Assembly: GCA_935421135.1 (NCBI GenBank)
Contig: OW285188.1
Span: 16,655,233-16,719,232 of the forward strand
Source of the DNA: Bugulina stolonifera
Lineage: Eukaryota > Bryozoa > Gymnolaemata > Cheilostomatida > Bugulidae
Length of the DNA stretch: 64,000 bases
Direction of reading: 5' to 3'
Below, piece by piece: positions 51,401 through 63,444 of the stretch. A program made the translations under genes and the position numbers. Positions within the stretch are counted from its first letter, which is position 1. Each line of letters begins with the position of its first letter. The notes beneath the pieces are model-generated. The model worked only from the letters and a program-made list of their open reading frames with translations. It was not told the DNA's origin and did no database searches.

Positions 51401-54400
51401 TCCAAGTCATCAGTTTACTAAGTACGCTAACAACATAGCAACTAGGTGTATTGGTATATATTCTGGTTTTTGTGCTACAGCTTTCCAGTGCAAACCATAT
51501 TTGATGCTGGAGATGAAGGAGTTCTTGCTTTAGCTCTGACACCTGATGCTAGGTACCTGGCCACATTAAGTGCAGGTACTCCACAGGTGCTCTGTATCTG
51601 GGACTGGACAGTAGAGGGTGACACAGCATTATGTTCTGCTACACTTGATCCTGCATATGGCATCCAGAGTTTCCTTCTCTTCAATCCAGATGACACGACG
51701 CAGATTGTGAGCAACAGCGAATCTCAAGTCATTTTCTATGCATGGGTATGTTAACAATATGGAAACTAATTTATACTACATTAGCACAACTATTATAGTC
51801 TATGTACTACTACTTGCACACACGCATTTATTTGCACATTTTATCGTTATGTGTACCAATGTATATTTTCTTTCTTTGGCGTCTTCTGACAATTAAAATC
51901 CAAATTGTCTTTAAATTATTGATTCATAATATTATTATTTCTTTTACTGTAAAAGTAGTACATGTAGTTGTGTTTCCTCAAAGTTATTTACATGTATATA
52001 GCTGCATGCTGCACACTTACTCATCAAGTACACTCAACACCATAATCACTGTTCATATTTACTTCAATTCGTTCTCTCAGTGACTCAGTCTAGTTTTCAT
52101 TTGCATTTGAATGTTACACTGCACTATTGCTGTTTTCTCTGATTTATTCTAGGATCAGGTAAGAGGAAATTTTATAGATGTAGATATTTTCTTATTTCTA
52201 AGTTGATAAATGTGCAATGTACATGCTTAGCGCTTTGATACCTTAGCATCCATATTAATGGAGTTGTTTTTCTATGCGATGCTAGTCATATGAAATATTA
52301 GGAGTTATATTTCCTACTATGGGGACAACTGCCAAATAATATACATGTATGCTATTATGCAAAGTAGTTTTAGGTGCAGGTTTTGATTTTTTATTCTTGA
52401 TATTTCAATACCCGTTTCTTCTGAAGATGATACCAGGACTGGTATCAAAACATCAGAAATAAATTTCAAAAAATGTACCTAGTACTACTTTATATTGTAA
52501 CATTTCTTTCCTACATTAACATCTTCAACTATAGGCTATTGATGTGTACTACATGTAGATGTAGATGTATATTATCCTGACGACTGCATGTCCCTGTAGA
52601 GTTCCAGTATTCCTACCCTTGCTTGGTCTTGCATGCTGCTACTTCTTCCTTTTGTTTATATTTTCATATATATACATTACATCTCTGTAGCAAATACTCT
52701 GTATCACTTGGCAAACCATTTTATTAGTATTGGGGTGCAAAGCATTGCTATGATATCTAAAAGATATAGCCTATGGAACTTTTTCTTTTGAATAATTAAT
52801 GTGAGGTAGTAATTAATTTGGGTAAAGTATTGCATTCATACTTTTTCCTACACTAGGTATAGTAGACTATACATTCATTATTTTACTGGTTGTAGGATAG
52901 TGGCTCCATCGAGTATTTCTGTCCCCCACTAACTGATGATGACTTCAACAAACCAGTTGGAAAGTATACTCAGTCCATCTTCCTGGAGAACACTAACAAG
53001 TGCCTGACGGCCACTTCTATTGGAAATCTGGTGGTCTGGGCCAGCAACAAGCCACTCACCAAAGGTATGATTAATGTCGTTACATACCAAAGGTATGACT
53101 AATTTCATCTTATACCAAAGGTATGACTAATATCAACATATACCATAGCAAGGTATAACTCATCTCATGGTATGACTTACAGTATATATGTCATATCTTA
53201 CAAAATGTGTGACTTATGTTGCCATTAGCCAAAGGTATAACTAACTTGGGTTTCCATTTTTATAGATTAAAAATCTACAGAGGCAATTTTGGTTACATAT
53301 TTCTCTGCTCATCAAGCTCATTCAGGTTGATCTAAGAAGCTGATTTGTGTTTATAGCTGTTGACAATGAGCCAACACCAAACAAGAAAGCTTTGAAGCTG
53401 GTCAAAGTTCAAGATAGAGGTATCAACGTGCTGATGGTAACCGACTCTCAAATAGTAATGGGTGACATGAATGGCCATGTTAAATTGTTTGACCAGAACC
53501 TCAATCTTGTTCACTGGTACCAGGATTTGAATATCGGACCAATCAATGCAATTTCCTTCACACACGTAGAGAAGTGGGGTCTCGAGTAAGTAGACACTGA
53601 ATCCAGACATGTATACACATACATGTATACCTTAGCATATACGTACATATACATGTCCTTATTTTTGAATTGCTCTGTACGTGTGATACTGTAGCTACTT
53701 TTTATTCAAACAAACATGTTAAAATGGCTTCGACTACATGGAATTGCAATCCAATGAAAGAAAGATAGAACAATGTTAATTTCAAGTCAAATTTATAGGA
53801 AGCGTGGTGTCAGTGATGAAATCATGTCTACATCTAATTTAGTTTCTCACTTTCAGTTTCTACAGTTTAGACTTAGGTAACCATATTCTAAATTATTTAT
53901 GTTAAAGGCGGATGGATACCCAGGATTACCCAAATGACTGCTCACTAGTTGCTAAAGCTCTGGCTATGAGAAACTTTGTGATTGGATCAACTCAAAGTGT
54001 GTACGCTCAGATCACACCCAGAGGGACGGATATTAATGTTATACTGAGGAACCACGACAGTCCTATCCATAGTATCATCACTCATCCCACAGAGTAAGTA
54101 TACCATACAGATTCCAATCTAAAACATCTTTAATTCCAATTTTGTGTTAATGTATTGTCGCTAAAGTAATTTTATGAATACAATTTGAAGTTGTCTTCTT
54201 TCAGTACCCAGTATTTCATATTGCAATATTCATTAGACTATTTAAAAATTTGAGTTACTTTTTAAGTCCCAGGAGTATTATAAACTACATGTAAGTTCCG
54301 CTGTTTCATTGTGGAATATTGGTGAATGGTGGCAGTAGGCAGCTGCAATGTAATACTTTGTTATATAGTATTTACATTTATACTTGAAGTCTTCTATTTT

Positions 54401-57400
54401 ATACTGAATGTTGTCGTATGGATTGACTTTTAGAAAGAAAGTGTGTATTGGAAGTTACTCTGGATTGCTACAAATCTGGGACTACCAGACTAGAGTTGTG
54501 ATAGCCTCAAGGAAGTTTGAGAAAGGTTACATGATTCAGTGTACAGCTATAGATCCTAAGGGCCATTATATCGGTAGGTAACCTCTAGTTTCATATCCGG
54601 TGTGCTACCACTATCATATGTATCCAATCAGTTTGCTGGCTCGACTAAATTCTGTTTTGTTAGATCCTATTATATATTATACTAAAATGTTTCTCAAAAT
54701 AATTCACAAAGACTAAATCGTGCAGTTAGTCAACTTGGCTCTAGTCAAGTTTTCAACAAAGCAAGTTCTGAAGATTTCCTGCACCCGTGATTGAGTATGT
54801 TTGGTATTTTCCAGCTGTTGGGTTTACCAATGGAGTAGTGAAAGTGTTGGATGCGCTGAACCTGCATGATGAAGATACGGAACCGTTTAGATACTCGAGG
54901 GATGCTGTTACACACATCAAGTTCTCCCATGACTCCGAGTATCTCGCTACAGCAGTATGTTCTAGTATTCTGCATATCAGATGATATCAATAGAAATATC
55001 TATACATCATGGTTTAAACACTAATAAGTCTCCCAACAAAGATTCCAGCAGCATACACATGCAGTATCCTGTTTAGATCATTTAGCTCTTATTAGAGCAA
55101 CACTAAATCTTTTTACCTGTGTCTAATACAACATATACATCCATACATATGTGTGAATTTACACTTATATTGTGTATAAATTGCACAATAAAATAGTTCT
55201 TCTTCCATTCTGGCATTTCTAGCATACCGTCGGTGGTATTGATGTTTTCTGCTACATTTTACAGGACGGAGAATTCACCACCACTTTGTACAAGAGACAG
55301 CATGGAGCAGATGTACAGCCATGGGTATACATTGGAAGACATCGAGCTCACTATAAAGAGATCAAAGACGTCTGCTTTGGAGTTGAGTTGGACTCTAACA
55401 AACCACGCTTGCTGACCCTCGGCAAGGACAGAAATCTGGTAAGTCGGTATTTACTGAGTTGTACACTCCATTGTATTTATTTACTTTCAACTTGTGATTT
55501 TATATTCACCAAACATTCACGTTATTGCTCTAAAATTACTTATATAATACATATAATATTATGTTCTTTAGTATTACTTTTGGATGGCGTGAACTTGTCG
55601 TAACTGCCAATGGAAAAGATTATATCCTTTGGTTTTTGGTATAGTGCATGCATGATATACACTCTACCACCGCAATCCATACATTACAGTTTTTTCTATC
55701 ATATTTATGGCAGCTAGCTACCCTAGGGTTAGGGTTCACATTTAGAAATGGTAAAAACATAACAACATGGAAGTTGTCTCATCTGTAACACTAACTGTTA
55801 TTTTCAGGTGGAATATGATCTGGAGAACAGCTACAAAGATAACCTCCTCCTACTGGGTGTAGACAGAATAGAACAGAGTGCTGTCCCACAATGCATTGCT
55901 TGGTATCCACCGCTAAACAAGGAGCATTTCATAGTCACAGCTAATGATCAGTTCAAGTTTAAACTCTACAATGTGACTACCAAAAGATGTAGAAAGACAG
56001 TGCTGGGACCAACTTATGGGTCACCTTTGAAAAAGTGAGTAAAATATTCTGTTCACTATGCGCAGAGTGTAATTCTTGGGGGTGAACATCGAAATTTAGA
56101 ATAATATGATGTTGGACAAACTGCTATCAAATAAGAACTCATTTTGTTTTTCAAATACAAGCCTCCGCTTCAATTCATTTTGTGTTGTCTAAATGCTTAC
56201 CCAGCCATTATGGTAAAGTGATGATCTTATATTTACTGCAGAATTTGTGTACTGCCGACTGCTGATGAGGTTAATGATAAGAGATACATGGTGTATATCA
56301 ATAACGACAAAGTTGGACTACACATACTACCACTTGATGGTAACCCTCATAACTCCATGGCTCTCGTAGCTCACCCTGGTGGTGTTTCCAACCTTGCTAG
56401 CAGTCATGATGGCAAGTACCTGTTTACAGCAGGTGGATCTGATACCAGTGTACACATGTGGCACGTTAATCTCAAGTAAGTCTGCATTTTTTAGGTATAT
56501 AGCCCGCATTGTAGCTTTGATTTTGCTAGCAAAACTGACTAAAATTCTAAATTTGGAGTTGTCCTTTCTCTTTTTGAAACTGTTGCATGTTTTATTGTAA
56601 AATCCGTTTTCTCTGCCGATCACCCAATGCTACATTACTTCGTAGTTACTATTATTATCTCAGCCATAACCCAAGGTTAAGAGGTAAAGAGGAATTGTGT
56701 GTGCATTACAGTGCCCTAGAAGCTCAGTCCAAGCTAGGTGGTGAAGATCTCATACCTTTCTATGGACTTATGGAAGGAGGTAGAGAAGGCGAATTGTTTG
56801 CCGAGTTAGAGGACTACTTTTACTATGCTCAGCTGAGGAAGTAAGTCTTATGACATCACTTCCACTAATAACTCAGATACTGTACAACTAAAGCCTGGGC
56901 TCCATGCTCTTCCAATATGAGTGGTAACTAGCTGTGAACTTGTAGATGAACAGACGTGACTGTCCATTCTTTTTAGAGCATTCAGACAAGTAGTAACTAG
57001 CCATAGTATATCTACATGTATAATATACCACGCAAAACAGCTTCTGCTGACACAATGTGTAAGAACTGTGAGAATATGATTAATACTCATTTTGGTATCT
57101 TATAAGGCTTACCATGTGCCACATACTTTGCGGAGCATGTTAGTTGGATAGTATTTTGCTATTAGCCCACTTGGTAAAGGGTTAGACTTGAGTTTTGTTT
57201 TTACAGTCAAGGTATAAACACAATGCTGAAAAGACAGGTAGATACCAAGATAGCCCTTAGTGAAGTGCCATATGTGATGAGAGCCATGGGGTTCTATCCA
57301 ACTGAACAGGAAGTGGAGGACATGCTTAATGAGGTCAAGTTCAGCAGATATGTAGAAACCGGCGAAGATGTTACAGATATTGACCTTGGAACATTTATAA

Positions 57401-58326
57401 AATGTAAGGGAATTATTTATGAAAATAGCATTTAGAATAGTAGGATTATATTGTGTAATTCTCAAAGCACTTTTCTAGTTGAATTTCAAGCTTTGACTAC
57501 AACTGAACAATATATTTTCTGCTCTATTCTTTATAGTGTATATAAACCACCGACCACCCTTTGGATTGAACCATGAAAAGATAGCCTGGTGTTTCGATGT
57601 GCTGAGTGGAAGGCAGAGTGAGGAAGCCTCCATAAAGAGAGGAAAGTTCTTAGACCTTCTGCAACGAAAAGGTAAATATATTACAATCATGTACACAGTG
57701 TACATTCAATGTGAGCAAGTCCTGAGATATACTAAAGTAGTACTTAGATAGGCTGCAGACCTAACAGTGGAAAATTCATCATCTCATCAGAGTTGACCTA
57801 TAAGAAATCTCAGCTTGCTGTTGGCTCACTGTTGTACTATCTCATCGTATGGCTATGCAGGATGGGTCCATCTTAGCAACCTTCCGTCAGTTTCAGACAG
57901 TATCTTGATTAATGTGCTATAGTATTACATGTATATATATATATGGTATTACGCGTATGTACGAGGTGTTAAATGTGCATATATGGTATTATATGTAAGC
58001 TATGGTATTACATGCATGTACATTGTTTATGGTATGCTCCTATGTCTTGGCTACAGGCCATCAGATATGTTATTATGATGTTTGTGTAATTCACAGGTGA
58101 ACATATGACAGAGTACGAGTTGTCCGAGTACCTAACCACCCTGCTAGGTTACAATGAGGAGGGGGGTAGCTGTGAGCAGCACATGTTCGACCCAACAGAG
58201 GCTAGTAGTATTATAGTAGACAATCTACCAATAGACATGTCTACGAGAACATTCACTGACGACTTGCTAGGGTTTGGGTTTTACCAGGAAGCCGACGTTC
58301 TAAAAATTGAAGATGTTGATGGTTGA
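48460..58326 (+). CDS. CFAP251: Cilia- and flagella-associated protein 251 (WD-repeat, WDR66)
   Basis: Nineteen exons: 48460-48835, 48956-49609, 49880-50130, 50550-50696, 50998-51104, 51481-51745, 52153-52158, 52896-53064, 53357-53585, 53908-54093, 54434-54573, 54815-54954, 55265-55438, 55808-56034, 56242-56475, 56712-56840, 57207-57403, 57537-57671 and 58097-58326. They total 3996 nt and 1331 residues. The first ~430 residues are low-complexity Ala/Pro/Asp/Thr-rich. A WD40 double propeller follows, from [18 protein letters not shown] through [17 protein letters not shown] and [11 protein letters not shown] to [13 protein letters not shown]. The tail is EF-hand-like ([50 protein letters not shown]). 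CFAP251 belongs to the calmodulin- and spoke-associated complex at the base of radial spokes in motile axonemes. Identity rests on extended similarity to the remembered human protein. AATAAA lies near 58606. Confidence 0.95.
48585..48770 (+). repeat. Coding minisatellite in CFAP251 exon 1
   Basis: Imperfect 12-nt units GCAGATGTACCG encode serial (A/T)DVP/ADAP repeats. Synonymous drift is low in the 3' half, indicating recent expansion there. Confidence 0.9.
52153..52158 (+). CDS. 6-nt microexon of CFAP251 (Asp-Gln)
   Basis: GATCAG lies between a pyrimidine-rich acceptor (TTTATTCTAG) and a strong donor (GTAAGAGG), in the intron between 51745 and 52896. It is in frame, adding DQ between FYAW and DSGSIEYFC. 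With DQ the segment aligns to the remembered human sequence without a gap. Confidence 0.7.
53065..53240 (+). repeat. Tandem duplication of a 5' splice site in CFAP251
   Basis: After the donor at 53064/53065, 28-nt units (53065-53092, 53093-53120) and a longer third one each end in the exon-like word ACCAAAG or similar and restart with GTATGA. A further CCAAAGGTATAAC lies near 53229. Confidence 0.88.
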
Positions 58327-59266
58327 ACATTGTGAAAGATATCTCAAAACACAACTTGGATGTGATGTGACAATTTCTCTGTGATAGTATTTAAGTGAAA
58401 AAAATAATAGTTTTGATAATTACTGTATTGTTATTATAATATTATAATATAATAGTATTACATTGTTGCATTATGTGCATGTAAACATACATGCATGCTG
58501 CAACCACAACATATAAATATCATCATATAAGAGTTATATTATTCAATTTATATTACAATGTATATGACGGTATTATATGTCATAGTATATATGCCACTGG
58601 ATGATAATAAATTCAATTGCTGTCAATATTGTTTGACATTTTTGTTTTCATCAATTCCATTTCACAAGTATTCAAATGCACATCCAACCAAATGAAGCAA
58701 AGTTAAATATTCTAAATTAACAAACAAGTTTAGTATTACTTCGGGTTTCAGCTTCTCAGTAAATAACGATGCAGGTACCCCATGTATACGCTTGACCTGT
58801 AACTTAGAGTTTTCTTCTCCTGTTAACTTAAGGTTGAGAGAGGATAACTTAAAATTGTAGTTAAATGTGGCCAAAAGGGCTGTAATGTTACGGTGTGTAA
58901 TATAGTTCATGTAATAGAAATTTAGTGGCCTAAGTAAGAATATTGTCTTAGTGTTAAACAATTCTTTCCTCTTTATATCCAGATGTTGTATTTCAGCCAT
59001 GATATAGAAATACAGGAGTAGAGAGATCAAGAGAAACAAATATTAACATAATTTATTACACAATCATGTATTACTTTTCATATAAATAAAAATTATATAC
59101 CACAGATATATGTACATGTATATACTTATTTATGGAAAGCATGAGGAAGATGTGAAAAATATTAAACAGTAATACATATATGACTGCAATACTATATAAG
59201 CCAAGTCATTTGGTAAGTGGTAAGTTTGGAGTTGTCTCTCTTACAACTCACCAGATTCCATGTTGC
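58327..59266. other. Convergent region between CFAP251 and the CNBD2-like gene
   Basis: 3' UTRs of the two genes, with AATAAA for CFAP251 near 58606. A minus-strand open frame at 58662-59039 shows no domain and is not called. Confidence 0.5.
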
Positions 59267-62200
59267 CTAGTCCATATGGGAGTTAATCAAGGAATGCTTG
59301 TGTTTGTTCCAGAATAGCGAGACTTCAAGGTTTTCCTGCATCTTCTCATCAGAAGGGTAGGGAAAGAGCTGAAATCAGAACCATGTCCTAACTTAGTCTA
59401 ATATAACCCACAGTAAATATTATACTGTATATACAACATAGAGCTACATGTACATGTATATATTATATGCATAATATTATTACAAATGCATATTGTTATT
59501 ATATTATAAGTAAGTTAAACGTACCTCTTCTCTTAGTTTATCCAGCAACTTTAGAGGGGCATTCTCCATGTATAATTTCTTGTGTATGGCGACACATTCC
59601 GCCCCATGACTGACTAAGCTTAGTGATGGGTGAGTAATAGTGTTACCAGCTATAGCCTCTAACAGACCCTGCAATACAACATTTGTTATCTATCTACACT
59701 ATTTGTATAGCTTATAAATTGTAACATTGTATGTACATTTACCAGACTGAACTTTGACTTAATATTATTGAATATCAGTTGAGACTATCAGCTATGAATA
59801 AACAGTTGAATCATAAATAAACAGAAATAGATTTCCATTCACAAATGTATATTATTAAAGTGGAATTAGTATGCTTACTATACATATATGAGTATGCAGT
59901 GCTAGCAGTGAGGGCACACAGAATGGGAGTGTACGGTGTGTACCTACACCTCTTTTTGCATGGCACATGGTCAGTGAGCGTGTAACATGTACCCTGCTAA
60001 AAATGATAGCCCTCAAGACTGCAACTGTTTAGTGTCAATACAAACATGTAAGCTATTGACGGACTAGGAACATGCTATTTCCATGTACAATATTATTGAG
60101 TTTAGCAACTCTCTAAACACTCTGGCGGCTGGGGCTCCACCCAGAATCCTGTTGGGGGAGCTTACAATGCCCCCAAACTCCTGACTGCTTTGGTTTGGGT
60201 GTGCTGCACCATCAACTGAGAGTGTACCCACCTCAAAAACTTCACTACTACCACTGCATGTATGCTGTAATAAACTCATAGTTGTGATAATACAATGTAG
60301 ATATTTAGCCCACACAGATATAGACCTTAGGGTTTACTCACAAAATGTGATCCTTTTTTCAAATTCCCGACTGTTATAAATATGTCTTCCGCACTTTTTT
60401 CCTGTAATAGAATTAACAATAATTTAGACAAATTCAGTAAACAACATTTACTGCTTGTATTATGTAATTTATTCAAGAGAAATGATCCTGTATTGAACTA
60501 AACAAGAACAACACTGGGAATGGTTGTGTTGCAAGTAGACAGGTCACACAACTCCTGTAACTGAAGAGGAAATAGAACTGTTGTGATATGTGAATAGCTA
60601 GTTAAACATGAGCATACAAGTCTATAGCCTTCAGTTGTATATAACTATTACCACATTCTGTGTAGGCAAAGTGGAGGACTGTTCCATTTCATTCCGATCA
60701 CTGGTTGTATCACTATTCTCTGACTCCTCTTCTGGAGCTACGAGTAGAACAATTGACAGCATGCAGGTACATGATACAGATTGGTACAATGATATATTCA
60801 AGCACTATGTCTATTATATTACAGCATGCTATGCATTGTACATACATATATATATATAAACACATGTATACACATTGTGTATGTACACCGTAGGTGGTTC
60901 GCACCAGAATGTGGAGTTGTCTCCTCCATGACTTCTGTTCCTTCAGGGATCTCCTCTAGTTGGCTCGTACTCGTAGGTGGAGGAGGCTTTATGAAGGGAC
61001 CCTGAAATACAATCACATCCATCATAGTACCACAGTCTTTCAGTACGCACATGTACTGGCACGATTATCACCCATGAAAGTTCTACATTATTTTGTTTCC
61101 AACAGACCCTTTCATGAAAGAGAATGAAGAAATGTAGAAATATTACCTAATTAATAAAATAGCAATATGGCATACCTTGGTGGTGAGACCTTTATATTTA
61201 GACTGAGGAACATAATTAAGTTCCATGGCTATATAGATATCTTTACTCTCCACTGGCTCCTCGGATGGGTTGGGTCGGGTAGTGGAAGGGGGGAGTGGTG
61301 GTCTCCTTGTCCTGGGTATTGGTGGTAGAGGTCTTCTCTTGTTCATTCCTCTCAAATCATTCAGCACTCTACAAGATAAATAATTATATTATTATACAAT
61401 ATTTATATAAATAACTGATTATAACAGTAACATGTATTTATACAGTCTGTCAGTAGTGCTCAGGCAAGTGCTGAAAAATATAAAGTTGTCTTCTCTTTTC
61501 ATCAAAGATAAAAGTTTGCAGATCTTAATCAGATGTTGAACAGTGTTGAAACAGTCATGATGAATTTTACATGGACACATGTAGATATATTATTCAGTAT
61601 ATCTAGAAGATTCCTATTAGATATGTCACGTATATCTGGATATCCCGTCTATTTGTTAAACACAACTCTTGTAAAGCTCTTTCAGTTAAAAAGTGTAACT
61701 GACATACATGTATATATTCCAGGTGTATTCAATAGACATACCCATTCATTGGTACATGGATATCTGGGTCATAGTATATCAGTCTCTGTACTGTATCTTT
61801 GTCTACTGTGTGTTGGTCTACAATGCTCTCTAGTTTCTTGTTGAGTCTCTGCCTTACTTCTGCCACACCCTCCATAGCTGAACCTTTGAACCTCTTGACA
61901 GGGAAATCTGTAAAATGAATAGATAGTTACTATGGAACATCGATATATGGAGTATTATACTACACGTAGCATGTGCTGGTCTCACCATGTGATATATACT
62001 TATATATTTATTTAGGAAAACGATAAATTTATTCGGCAGTGCTAAATTTTCAGTTGCTGTAATGTAGTGAAATTTAGCATCATATACTAGAAGATGGAGG
62101 CGAGATCAACACCGTGTAGCTCTACAGAATCAGTTACTCGACACACAGCATCCACCATTCAAATAGCTCCAATTACTACAACATTCCATTACATACTATA

Positions 62201-62462
62201 TGTATATATATATGTATATTATGCATATGTATATTAACAGCACAACTCATATACTGTACATGTGCCATCTAACAATCAAGTTTGCTAGATCAACATGACT
62301 CTATCAGCAGCTGCCATATTGGATGAGGATATAGTAGTATATTATAATATAGTAGGGTGAGGGTGAGGTACCTTGAACAGGGGAACTCTTGCCACATACA
62401 AGTGTAGAACTAATATCATCCAGCTCTACTCCTTTCAGCCTCTTCAACACACTGCACCTGCC
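59267..62462 (-). CDS. Cyclic-nucleotide-binding-domain protein, CNBD2-like (partial, 5' exons not found)
   Basis: Exons in transcript order are 62462-62372, 61907-61742, 61368-61176, 61001-60905, 60737-60652, 60401-60342, 59668-59525 and 59368-59267 (stop TAG). Phases agree at all junctions. The first exon carries GRCSVLKRLKG, typical of the middle of a cNMP-binding beta-roll. Next come a helical, charged segment and a proline-rich insert (RRPLPPIPRTRRPPLPPSTT), then PPPPTS and acidic stretches. The roll seems to resume at ITVGNLKKGSHFGLLEAIAG, in the place of the phosphate-binding cassette, and continues LVSHGAECVAIHKKLYMENA. The final part, YPSDEKMQENLEVSLFWNKH, resembles the tail of CNBD2-type proteins of sperm. 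The PBC lacks the usual Arg, so nucleotide binding is doubtful. Orthology is inferred from pattern. Further 5' exons lie beyond 62462. Confidence 0.65.
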
Positions 62463-62600
62463 CTACAAATGTTACAAGTCAATACATACAGTACATGGAC
62501 ATACACAATTGTAGCTACTGAACGATATAAACACAAGTCTGGGTTGCAGTCTGAGTTGCGTGTAAAGGAGATGAGTCAGAGATAGACACTGCTGGAGTTA

Positions 62601-62758
62601 GGTGCAGAAGTGGAGAAATTTGAGATAGCCTTTGTTCTTCGCCAAAAATGAAGCAGGAGAAGTTGTCTTCTCTATATTTTGCTGGTTGACCGCCATTACC
62701 CCAAACCCCAACCACAAACAAGGAACTAAGACTATCTAAATTTCTCCACTACTGCACC
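62601..62758. mobile_element. GGTGCAG-type MITE, best copy, TA flanks
   Basis: Terminal inverted repeats are GGTGCAGAAGTGGAGAAATT and, at the other end, the complement of GGTGCAGTAGTGGAGAAATT; both continue (T)GAGATAG/TAGATAG. TA on both sides suggests a TA target duplication, as in Tc1/mariner-derived MITEs. The element is 158 bp and has no coding capacity. Confidence 0.75.
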
Positions 62759-62793
62759 TAATTGGCACTGCTGACAGAAACCATGGACTAACC

Positions 62794-62816
62794 AGGGGGT
62801 GGGGGGGGGGAGGGGG
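62794..62816 (+). repeat. G-run, potential quadruplex
   Basis: GGGGGT, ten or more G, A, then GGGGG: enough G-tracts for an intramolecular quadruplex, in otherwise AT-rich DNA. Confidence 0.7.
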
Positions 62817-63337
62817 CTATTGGGCTCATCTGCTAATCTTGATGTAATTTTGGGAACAATATTAGTGTAACAAGAACTGCTAACAGCATGCTGCTGTCAG
62901 CAGGTTGACCTCAGACCACCAACCAACACTGTCAACACAGAACTTGTTTGTTTGACTTCATATGAAACTACAATGATCAGGTAATCGCTAAAATAATAGC
63001 AACTGTGACAACCCTTACATTAACATGATGTATCAATGCATATAATTATGATACATGTATATTATAAATGTATAATTATAATAATATAATACAACATAAT
63101 TGTTATTCGGTTGCTGAAACATTATTATTCTGCAGTTATAACAGAACTATATTTAACTGAATACTTAGAATTCCAATGATGTATTCAATTCAAGTGTAAG
63201 TTTAATAATCAGTCTACAGGCATTATTAATCCAGTAACAGCATACTATATTATACAAGGTACTTTGATACACAGAATGATCTCAAGTCAAGGATAAGAAT
63301 CAAGGACAAGGTACGTAATTTTAGCAGAATAATAATA

Positions 63338-63444
63338 TATAAGGTATATAAGGTATATAAGGTATATAAGGTATATAAGGTATATAAGGTATATAAGGTA
63401 TATAAGGTATATAACGTATATAAGGTATATAACGTATATAAGGT
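63338..63444. repeat. 9-nt tandem array (GGTATATAA)n
   Basis: About twelve copies of GGTATATAA with GG-to-CG variants near the right end. The frame it opens on the minus strand (Thr-Leu-Tyr repeats) is an artefact. Confidence 0.9.

Noticed and set aside
60064..60315. Minus-strand ORF (GGAPAARVFRELLNS)
   Set aside because: It lies inside a CNBD2-like intron whose flanking exons join perfectly without it; no domain recognised.
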